From the NCBI GenBank assembly GCA_950295325.1, contig OX485805.1, positions 42,868,758 to 42,932,757 on the forward strand: a DNA stretch of 64,000 nucleotides, read 5' to 3'. The notes under the pieces were generated by a model. It saw only the letters and a list, made by a program, of their open reading frames with translations. It was not told the origin of the DNA and did not search any database. How positions within the stretch are numbered: the stretch's first letter is position 1; the number at the start of each line of letters is the position of its first letter. The stretch is from Polytrichum commune. Its lineage: Eukaryota > Streptophyta > Polytrichopsida > Polytrichales > Polytrichaceae. Shown here one piece after another: positions 43,151 to 52,255 of this stretch. The translations under genes were made by a program, and so were the position numbers.

Positions 43151-43680
43151 CCCTCCTCTCCTTCCTCATTCTCATTTGGAGCAGAGAGAGGAGGAACGCC
43201 GGGTTGGTTTAGGGTTTAGAGGTGAAGCTCTAGCATTTTTTAGTTTTGTGTGGTGCACTTCATTTGTAGGCGCAAGTGTTAAGAGTTCTTGAGAGTCCCT
43301 TGAGAGTTGCAGCTTAAGAATAGAGAACTCGAGTTAGGAGAGTTGAAAGTTGGAGAGTTTAAAGTTTGCAGAGTTTAAAGCTTGAGAGTTGGAAGCTTAA
43401 TATTAGGATACTCAAGCTAGAAGCTTGATAATTGCAAGTCTTAGAGTAGCAGCTTGAGATATACAACATTTTGAGTTGCATATACATCAGAGTGTTAGTT
43501 AGGGTTTGTATATAGCATGCAACAACTAGTCTGAAGGCAATTTCAGTGGTGCAGTGGTGCATTTGAATTTCAAATCACCTTGCTTTTGTGGGGTTTGTTG
43601 GGGTTTTCAACAAGGGAGCAAGCAGGTTTTGGGTGTGTAAAATTTCAGAGTAAGCACAATATTCCTTCCCTTTTCAGATC
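43151..43680 (+). promoter_or_regulatory. Probable promoter and untranslated leader of gene 2B
   Basis: A CT-rich tract is followed by purine-rich repeats such as GAGAGTTGGA, AGAGTTTAAAG and GCTTGAGAGTTG, similar in style to the gene 2A leader. An intron from this leader to the acceptor at 44512-44518 would contain array B2. Exon borders are not certain. Confidence 0.4.
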
Positions 43681-43953
43681 CTTCACAGTCTATATTTGTT
43701 CATTATTGAATGGCATATGTTTTGGAAGTCAAGTTCGGATCCTCATTCTGAATTCTGTCACATTCCAAGTCTATATGTTTTGATTGTATTGTTTTCTTCA
43801 ATCTCACCTTTCTGACTTGCAGGCACGAGTGCAAGCTTTCCTGAGACACAGCAAGCAACCCCTTGCCATACGTATGTATACGAATTCGTATATATACATA
43901 TCCGTATATGTACGGATATAATAATAATAAATATAAAAACAAACAACAGGCTC

Positions 43954-44487
43954 ATTTACGAACACGCGTTCGTAAATGCCTGTACCGCGCATAATATACA
44001 CCCTTTTCACGAACGCGCGTTCGTAAATGCATGTGACGTGCATAATATACACCTTTTTTACGAACGCACGTTCGTAAATACATGTGCCGCGCATCATATA
44101 TACCTTTTACGAACGCGCGTTCGTAAAGACTCTTTGGATCTCAAAGACTACGTTTACGAACGTGCGTTTGAAACCCTTCCTCCAAAATAGGTTATATCCA
44201 TGCTGTAATTCATATAAGTCCCTAAATCCAATCACGATACCAAATCTACCTCAGTAGGTTCCAATATATCACATTACTTTACGAATGCACGTTCGTATAG
44301 TTATGTACAAAATACTAATAACAAGGCATCTCCAATTACGAACGCGCGTTCGTAAAAGATGTGAACCAATGTGAATGTCTTTGAAACGATCCCTGAAATG
44401 CATAAAGCATTCAAAACTTCGTATGTCCAAAACCAAACTATGAAAATAATCTGCATGGCACGGTGTTTAGGAACGAACGTTCGTAAA
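43954..44487. repeat. Array B2: palindromes in the presumed 5' intron of gene 2B
   Basis: Eight palindromes with arms TTTACGAACG or near variants start at about 43954, 44006, 44057, 44106, 44153, 44279, 44335 and 44466. The first four are about 50 bp apart with a GCATAATATACACC-type linker. Spacers are CG, CA, TG and AA, and one copy (43954) shifts the core. They end 30 bp before the splice acceptor and ATG of gene 2B, mirroring array A2. Confidence 0.93.
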
Positions 44488-44518
44488 ACCAATTCTGATT
44501 TGCATTTGTGTGATGCAG

Positions 44519-46984
44519 ATGGCTAAAGCTAGCAGAAACGCGATCGACTTGTTCGCAGTGCCAGTGGAGCGCCTTCCAGAAGGTGTCTCGGATACGAATG
44601 GGAACGACAACTATGTCCCAAAAGAAGAAGTCATGGTTGAGTGGACGGCAATCCCCACGAATACCGAGGAAGGGTTGTTTGCGTTGCGATTCACTTATGA
44701 GCTGCAGACAAGGGCTGACCAACTAGACCAATGGGTGCAGACAAAGAATTGGGAGATAGAGTCCGTGGAGGCACAAGGAGATTTTGTTATTCTAGACATG
44801 AAAAATAAAAAAGACCATATCAACCTCCTTTTGAACTACCTATTGCACCCATTCTCCTACGCGTATGCATGCCATAATGTCGCATCCGATGCGAAGCATT
44901 TCAACCTGGATGCTCTCTTCACTAAATATGCCCTAAGTCAACACTGGACGGCGAGGAAGTTGACAGCCCTGACCTTGAATATTTCTAAGTTCAACAGTGT
45001 GGCCGCGGAGGCAAATAAAAAAAAGAAAAGTCCAAGAAAACCATCTGCTTCGGGGGCCGGAGGATCGAGAAGTGCTCCGCGGCCTGTGCCTTCGGGTAGC
45101 AGGGGGACCGAAGGGCCCAGCAGACACTCAACTCCATCCAAGAGATCAAGGGAGGATATGGAGAAGTCTGGAGTGACGGAAGGCGCTAAGGTGAGTTCTC
45201 CGCCACTGATGCCGACCCCTTTGAAGAAGGGAGAAAATCCAGACGCGGCGAAAGCGACAAAAATCCTTCGAGATTTCAACAACTACTCCAAGGATTGCTG
45301 GCCTATGGGACGCCACTTCACTTTCAACATGGACTGTTTCAAGTGCGAGAAATCCCCGAACAAGTGGGTGGTGAGGTCTCGTGAAAGCAGAGGCGTAAAG
45401 TGGCAGATTAATAACCTGATGAACAATGTCAAGTGGGATAGGCAGACCGTCTGCGTGATGCCCAAGGGTTTTTTGTCACGCCCCACTGAGAATGATTGGC
45501 CAAGAATCGAGAAGGGAGAATTTTGGATAATCGATGGACAACACAGCCTGGAGGCATCATAACTGATCCTCAAAGATGATAACTTCCAGCACGAGCTCAA
45601 AGCGGACTTGCGCTACTGGAAGGTTTTTTTGGTGTGGTCTGACGACTGGGACAAGCTGCGCAAGATATCCACATTTTTGAATTCTGGGAACAAGATCAAG
45701 GCATTCGAGGCCTCCTGGGCGGCGAATATAGTGGCGGCAAGAGACGTCTGGGTAGCGCACGGGTGCCCGCCTAAAGAGAGGGAGAATGCGAAGACCCAAT
45801 CCCCACAGTGGAAGGTGAGTTCACGAACGCGCGTTCGTAAAGTATAAGTTGTATTCACATATTTCTAAAGTTGTCAACTTACGAACGTGCGTTCGTGTTT
45901 GATATTAAACATTGACATTCTTCATTGTATGTTGCAGGTGTTCTATGATGCGATGGTCGACAAGTTTACCTCCATCGACATGAAGTCCACGAGCACAAAA
46001 TCAGTTCTGGAGCTCAAAGGTGAGCTTCGGCTGATTTGCTGCAACAGAGAAACCTGGGATTTGTGGACCCAGTTCTTCGACGCGCACAGCTCAGGCGACG
46101 TAGTGAACCCCGACACTGAGGAGAAGTACAGCAACGACAAGACCGGAGAGGCCCCTCCTCTACTTAGAGAAATTTTCAGGCCCCTCCAAGGACTGACTGA
46201 GTCAGAGTTGCAACGGTGTGCGGTGCACCTCCTTGGTAACACCATGGGAAGGACGATCCCTTATCCCAAAATATTTTTGAGGAGACCGAAGCACAAGCCC
46301 GGCACATACTCAATAAAGGAGTGGTGCGATCACAGGAAGCTGAAGACCGCTGCCATGCGGGAGATCAGTGGACTACTGCCTGAGATGCACCTCTTCCAAG
46401 CCGATGGCGATGTCAACTGGGCAAAATGGAAGGAGTTCAAGGCTCAGTACAACATCAACGGTGCCTCGATGCGGAGTCTGGTGAAGGAACACGTCGCCGT
46501 GCTGAAGCTCAAGGGGAACAACAGAGCGAAAAAAACAGAAACTGAACCTGAAGAGATTCAGCGGTACGTCTCCTTGGAGAGGAAGAGGAACGCCACATTC
46601 AAGGGTGTCGCAAGATTTTGTGTGGTCACAACGGGTGTCGAGAGGACCACTTTTTCCAAGTGGGATGGCACCATCAGCAGGGCCGAGATCAAGGAGGACC
46701 GAAGGGGTTGTCCCTTTGTGGTCATCGACTTCAGGGGGATCCTGGGTGCTTACAAACAGGGGTCGAAGGGGGAGCCTTTTTATAACCCCTTCATGGCGAA
46801 ATTCATGGAACACAAATCGCCAACAATGAGGGAGCCGCACGTATGGCTGTGGATTGTGGAGACGGAGAAGCTATCCGTCGTCACCGATTTGTACGAGAAC
46901 CAAATCAAGTTCGAGTACAACATCTTCCACAGCACATACGTGCCGGGAAAAGCTATTTTGCGAGCGGTGAGCAGTGAGCGGTGA
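44519..46984 (+). pseudogene. Element B gene 2: 'YVPK' domain plus ParB/sulfiredoxin-like DGQH motif
   Basis: Two exons (44519-45814 and 45938-46984, clean GT/AG, phase 0) give 780 codons with one internal TAA (45560-45562). The start follows a TGCAG acceptor. Residues ~1-100 match gene 2A (NDNYVPKEEVMVEW, GDFVILDM); a basic Ser/Pro-rich linker with KKKKSPRK follows (~165-240). At ~337-347 comes WIIDGQHSLEAS, in the position and style of the DGQHR/GHHR motif of ParB-like nuclease or sulfiredoxin folds; Ser replaces the usual Arg. Beyond the stop the frame stays convincing (RYWKVFLVWSDDWDKL, STFLNSGNKIKAFEAS), and exon 2 encodes ~350 more residues, including KWDGTISRAEIKED and a Trp-rich end. 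The nonsense codon looks recent. The role is unknown; reading the palindromes is an inference. Confidence 0.75.
45820..45899. repeat. Two B-type palindromes inside intron 1 of gene 2B
   Basis: Copies start at 45820 (five bases after the 5' splice site, spacer CG) and 45878 (spacer TG). They fill much of the 123-bp intron 45815-45937. The signal is thus placed in non-coding parts of the gene body as well as upstream. Confidence 0.9.
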
Positions 46985-47160
46985 GCGGTAAGTTTTGTAG
47001 AATATTGAAATTTTGTGTGGTAAAACATGCCCTATGACCACGGTGTAAAGCTAAATATTGAAATATTTATTGACAAAAATAACCTATAACCGTGGTTGAG
47101 GAACCTATAACCATGGTTGAGGAACCTATACTATATTTGCTTGCACATTCTCTTATAAGG
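46985..47160. other. Spacer after gene 2B
   Basis: AT-rich; a short direct repeat of GAGGAACCTATA lies near 47098-47130. It probably contains the gene 2B 3' end. Confidence 0.4.
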
Positions 47161-47830
47161 TTTGTAGGTTGGGAATGGGTCTCGGATGGTTACAGGTTGT
47201 CATTTGAGGTGGACTAAGTCCCACTTGGAGAAGGCCTGGGATCCGAGGCCTCGTGGTTGTGGTATCATTTCAGATTGGGTATAAGGTTTAATTTGTAGGT
47301 TGGGAATGGGTCTCGGATGGTTACAACTTGTCATTTGAGGTGGACTAAGTCCCACTTGGAGAAGGCCTGGGATCCGAGGCCTCGTGGCTGCGGTATCATT
47401 TCAGATTGGGTATAAGGTTTGTAGGTTGGGAATGGGTCTCGGATGGTTACAGGTTGTTATTTGAGGTGGATGAAGTCCCACTGGGAGAAGGCCTCGGACC
47501 CGAGGCCTCATGGCTTGAGCCCCTACATTCTGATTGTGTTTAAAGGGTGTGGTTTCTGGGTGGGTCTCGTCATTTCAAGTGGATGGGCTACTTTGCAGGA
47601 GGCCTCGGATCCGAGGTTTGTTGGCCTTGGGATTTGCTGTCTGATTTGAGGTGAAGTTTATGGTTTCAGGTTGAATGTAGGCATGCCATGTTTGGGTTTC
47701 ATGTTTAGCTACATTCAACCTGACTCCATAAATTTGAAATCGAATCATTGGTTTCAATTTGGGTCTCGACATGCCCAATGGCTTAGATTTCATGTTCGGT
47801 CTCGGCATGGCCACTTTGGACAAGGCCTAG
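47161..47830. repeat. Tandem repeat (about 126-131 bp) with a fourth palindrome family
   Basis: Three clear units start at about 47161, 47292 and 47418, each opening with GTAGGTTGGGAATGGGTCTC, and a degenerate fourth follows. Each contains a near-palindrome of half-site AAGGCCTCGG, a 2-bp spacer (AT or AC) and CCGAGGCCTC, at 47231, 47362, 47488 and 47599. The arms carry mismatches in units 1, 2 and 4. The array lies between the 3' ends of gene 2B and the methyltransferase gene. Confidence 0.85.
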
Positions 47831-47849
47831 GGGTTTTATGTTTAGAATT

Positions 47850-47985
47850 TAGTGTCGTTGGTATACACTTTAGTGAACTTGTAGACCATTGTGTAATATA
47901 GGTGTGCACCTCATATCATTGAACATACTCATGCAGAGATATTAGTAAAGACACTTGAATGCCACGTTTCATGAGGTGACAGTAA
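47850..47985. repeat. Dispersed repeat fragment (partner at 5.5 kb)
   Basis: Same-orientation partner of 5505-5645; see that entry for shared blocks. Confidence 0.65.
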
Positions 47986-48335
47986 TGGTTTAGGGTCATT
48001 TATTCAAACCAGCATTCGCCTAAAATCGCAAACAATCATTGAAAAAGTGTATGAAAACCATAATAGAATAATAGTGGAAACCCTTAAAGAAACATGAGAA
48101 TGGTATGAACTAATACGCCGATTATGGAAGTAAGTGATGAACAATAAAATTATTCGTTAACTCAAACATTAACAAGAAACCAAGTGGTGTTCGAAAATAT
48201 TTTAAACAATATCCCATAAACTCCGAAAGTAATACACATACAATGAATTCCATGCGGAATGAGTGCATAAAATGAAAAAACCAACGGAAGAAAAAACGGT
48301 ATATTAGATAGTACACAGACATACACATGAAGCTA

Positions 48336-51010
48336 TTACATCAAATCCGAATCACTATGATCACCTGATGATGAAGACATTCTAGAATCACTAATATTTG
48401 AATCAGAGGAGGCATGACCATCAGATTCTAAAGCTTCTATATCCAAAACTCTAAAACTCTTCCCGGACGATATTTAGATGTAAAAGTCTGATAAAAACCT
48501 CCAGCTAGTTGATTAGCAATATCATTTGCATATGTAAGAAGTTGCCAAGACTTTGGAGGGCTGGGATTGAATTTAGGATCACAAAAAAAAGGCCGGTGAA
48601 TAGGATAGCTCAATTTATCGCATCTGCAAATGCCAATGGTACCATGTTCATAACTCAACTTTAGAAGAAATGACAGCAAAAAACATAACACTAGTAAGAG
48701 AATTTTTATGGACCATACTCACTTAGTAAAGCGAGATCTTTTCACAATCCTCTCAATGGGGATATCTTCACCCTCATGATCCTCTAAACTAGTGACACGG
48801 TCTTCAATAGTGACTGCAGAGGCTGCTCTAGAGATAAATCAATGGAGCAAGTAAGGCCTCAAAAATATCAACATCAGCCTCTAATGCCGCAATGTGACGG
48901 TGCACATTGCGGCATGCATGAATGGAAGATCCTACAAATAAAGAAGTTGGAAAAACTTGGTGGAAAAACCACAATAAATTTTCAGAGCAAAAAAATATTA
49001 ACCATTAACCAACTGAAATGAAAGATTACAAAGACATACCGGTCGATGCCGTGCAATCTAGAATAATATCCCATGGTGTCGCGCACCTCTCCATGAGGAG
49101 TGCCCGAAACAGCATGGGCACAAGGGGGACCCCAGAGTGACACCCGGGACTTGTGGCGCCGTTGGTGAGAGGGCCCAAGTGATCCTAGTGTGGGTGAGGG
49201 CCCCGGGCGTTGGGAACGCCTCCCACCCACGGAGACTAGGAGGCACAAGGGTAAGGCCATGAGTTATGCGTAGCTCATGGCGTGGTGATTCTAGAAAGCC
49301 CAAGAACACCTCAATCGGAGGTGTGAGCTAGGAGTTATGGCCATTTGAGTGGGGCGCTGTCCCGGGACAGCGCCCTGCTACAGCAGTGCCTGGGAGTGAT
49401 TCCCGGGACTGCCAAGGTTCAAACAGGCATAACTTCCTCAATACTTGCCCGAATGGGGCAAGTGAGGAGTCCATCAACATCTACGTGAAGCGTACATGAA
49501 GATGGAGTGGTTGGTTGTTATGATCAGACATCATACAAGGAAGTTATGATGGTCTGAAGCTGCTGGGGGGTTCTAGGCCCAGCAGCTAAAGGAAAATGTC
49601 CACTTGGCCCCAACTCTTGGTAGAGAGACAAGAGGTTGGTTGACGGTGGGGTAGGGGCCCCGCGTGAAGTCCTAGAGGCTTATATGGGTGAGGTGGTGTG
49701 GCCTCACCCACCCGAGGCGGAACGGCACGGCCTCCATGGGCATTGGCCCAATGTGAGGCCATAGTTGCCTAGTATGGTTCGGGTTGTTGTAGTGTTGCTC
49801 CGGCAACGCGATGATCAACATGGGATTGGACTTCCATGGATGGAAGTCCACATCTAGGAATGGGTTACCGATTAAGGGGTGAGTCCCTAAAGCAAAGTAG
49901 GAGGGTTGGTTGCCTCCTATGAACTATAAGGTCCGGGGTAGGAGGAGCTAACCATTAGCATGGCGGAATGCGAATGGTTAGCGCTCGTAACCTTTGCTAG
50001 AATTGAAAATTGGCAAGATTGCTAAGGGGGTTAGCAAGGGTTGCGACACATGGGGAGCTACATGCTTCAATTAGCATTTGCATTAGAAACACGGACTTTT
50101 CACGAGGCCCTCGCCATGGTGTGGATCCATTAGTTAGCTAGTCCTCACGAGAGACCAAGTTCTGGAGAATATCATCCCGTGCAACATCCACCCCATAAGG
50201 ATCCAATTCAGGGACATGGCGAAATGAAAACTTCGATGCAGGTGACCCCGGCACGCTCCTGACCGCCAATGAAATAACGAACCTCATGGTCTACAATGTA
50301 CCCGACATAAAAATCAATATTACTTTACAAAGTAAACAACACAACTAACTTAAGGATGAAATTGAAACTGAATGCGGTGATGAGAAAGAAGGTTGAAGCT
50401 TTATCTTACAGTTGATGCTGGATTTATTGGGGATGTAAGATGAAGGCGGTTCATTTCCCACCACTCTTTCCGAATTGCAAAACCATACGATTTGCAATAT
50501 CCAAGAATATTGGACTTCGTACTCATGCGAAAAGGGTGAAACAAAATAATTGCCCCATCGTCGTGCAAATGTTCGTCGGCAAAGTCAATTAGTGGTTGTA
50601 ACGACTCTTTCGATTCTTGATTCCAAGCGGGAATGGATGATGGTGGGTTTGATATGCCAGGAACAGGAAGACTTTCCGGTATATCTCCAAGAATCAAGTC
50701 CAAACAGGGATGGTCCTCCGGAGAACCCTTGTAGTGCCGGGTTTTGTCTTTTGAGTGATGCACAATCAAAGGAGATTGTCACAATTTGTACATGACAAAT
50801 GACTTCAATAAAACTAGGTTAAGGGTGAATAGAACAAGCATTCAACTAGTTCCATTCAACGAGGAGTTTAAATCATTTTGAAGTTTACCTACCTCTACAA
50901 CAACCACAAGACATGAATCTCCCTAATGATGTGTGACTTCATAAAATTTTTGTAAGCAGTGACTGTCGGACAATAACAAATTTGAGGACCCTTATCAACA
51001 GGATTAAAAG
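48336..51010 (-). pseudogene. Permuted DNA methyltransferase-like gene, multi-exon, disrupted
   Basis: Exons on the minus strand: a possible one at ~51010-50884 (GPQICYCPTVTAYKNF); ~50780-50410 with LDLILGDIPES (motif IV position) and DDGAIILFHPF, EWWEMNRLHLTSP; 50290-50149 (ISLAVRS, FRHVPELDPYG); one ending at 49040 with ILDCTASTG; 48931-48723 with SSIHACRNVHRHIAALEAD and FEALLAPL; and ~48653-48340 with an acidic Ser/Asp tail. The join ILDCTASTG|SSIHAC makes an AdoMet-binding motif I, and LEAD gives the acidic residue that follows it. Motif IV before motif I is the permuted (beta-type) order of bacterial-like N6-adenine/N4-cytosine DNA methyltransferases. Motif IV reads DIPE rather than DPPY, so catalysis is doubtful. 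Lesions: a solo LTR in the motif I exon, frameshifts near 48843 and 48465. Splicing around the LTR is not fully resolved. Confidence 0.65.
49077..50048 (+). mobile_element. Solo LTR of the Ty3 chromovirus (972 bp), in the methyltransferase gene
   Basis: It starts TGTCGCGCACC and ends GGGTTGCGACA, with CATGG on both sides (49072-49076 and 50049-50053). It has the same length as, and is closely similar to, the LTR at 60469-61440, in inverse orientation. Removing it and one CATGG restores a continuous exon frame through PWDIILD. It contains a 24-bp perfect palindrome (49352-49375, GGGCGCTGTCCC and its inverse). Confidence 0.93.
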
Positions 51011-51049
51011 AATCCTCGCTTTATACATTGCCTAGTACTAGAAACACAC

Positions 51050-51905
51050 TCAAATGAAAAAAAAAAACCCAACCCCACCCACTAATCTACCACCAATTCC
51101 CCCTCAAAATCAGACTTACAAAACATTCAACCCATATACATGAGCATCCTCACCCCATCCCATATGGTCTCTCGGTACCGAGACACCCTCAAATGAGAAA
51201 AAAAAAACCCCAACCCACCCACTAATGTACCACCAATTCCCCTTTAAAATGATACTTAGCAAAAATCAACTCATATACATGAGCATCCTCACCCCCTCTC
51301 CTATGGTGTCTCGGTATCGAGACACCCTCAAATGAGAAAAAAAAAACCCCAACCCACCCACTAATGCACCACCAATTCCTCTTCCAAATGAGACTTAGCA
51401 AAAATCAAGCCATTATACATGAGCATCCTCACCCCCTCTCCTATGGTGTCTCGGTACCGAGACACCCTCAAATGAGAAAAAAAAAACCCCAACCCACCCA
51501 CTAATGTACCACCAATTCCCCCTCAAAATGAGACTTAGCAAAAATCAACCCATCTACATGAGCATCCTCACCCCCTCTCAAATGGTGTCTCGGTACCGAG
51601 ACACCCTCAAATGAGAAAAAAAAACCCCAACCCACCCACTAATGTACCATCAATTCCCCCTCAAAATGAGACTTAGCAAAAACCATCCCATATACATGAG
51701 CATCCTCACCCCCTCTCAAATGGTGTCTCGGTACCGAGACACCCTCAAATGAGAAAAAAAAAACCCCAACCCACCCACTAATGTACCATCAATTCACTTT
51801 CAAAATGAGACTTAGCAAAAATCAACCCATCTACATGAGCATCCTCACCCCCTCTCAAATGGTGTCTCGGTACCGAGACACCCTCAAATGAGAAAAAAAA
51901 AAACC
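51050..51905. repeat. Array C, left arm: palindromes in about 138-bp units (inverted orientation)
   Basis: Six palindromes of half-site GGTGTCTCGG, spacer TA or AT, start at 51166, 51305, 51445, 51584, 51722 and 51861. The repeat unit also contains ACATGAGCATCCTCACCCCC, a poly(A) tract and CCCACCCACTAATG. The units are the reverse complement of those in the right arm. The arm starts just 5' of the minus-strand methyltransferase gene. Confidence 0.95.
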
Positions 51906-52255
51906 CCTAATATCTTCAGACCTTCATAACTTCCACTTAAAATGTCCAAATCTAACAAAATACCACTCTATTGTTATGTAAATTCAACGTAGATGGCAAT
52001 GCACACCTCACTTGCCCCATTCAAGCAAGTATTAAAAAAGTTATGCCCCTTCAAACCTTAGAAGTCTTGGGAGCCACTCCCGGGCCACTGCTAAGGTTTG
52101 AAGAGGCATAAGTTTCTGAGTACTTGCTTGAATGTGACAATTATGGTGTGCATTGCCATCTCCGTTGAATTTAGATAACAATAGAGTGGTGTTTTGTAAG
52201 ATTTGGACATTTTAAGTGGAAGTTATGAAGGTCTGAAGATATTAGGGGTTTTTTT
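51906..52255. repeat. Symmetry centre of array C, derived from LTR sequence
   Basis: The stretch is itself an inverted repeat centred near 52076 (CTTCATAACTTCCACTT...CTAAGG and inverse). Its blocks, such as AGTTATGCC, CACTTGCCCCATTC and GGGAGCCACTCCC, match the interior of the Ty3 LTRs at 56450-56610 and 61080-61130. The array therefore folds around a duplicated piece of that LTR. Confidence 0.8.
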
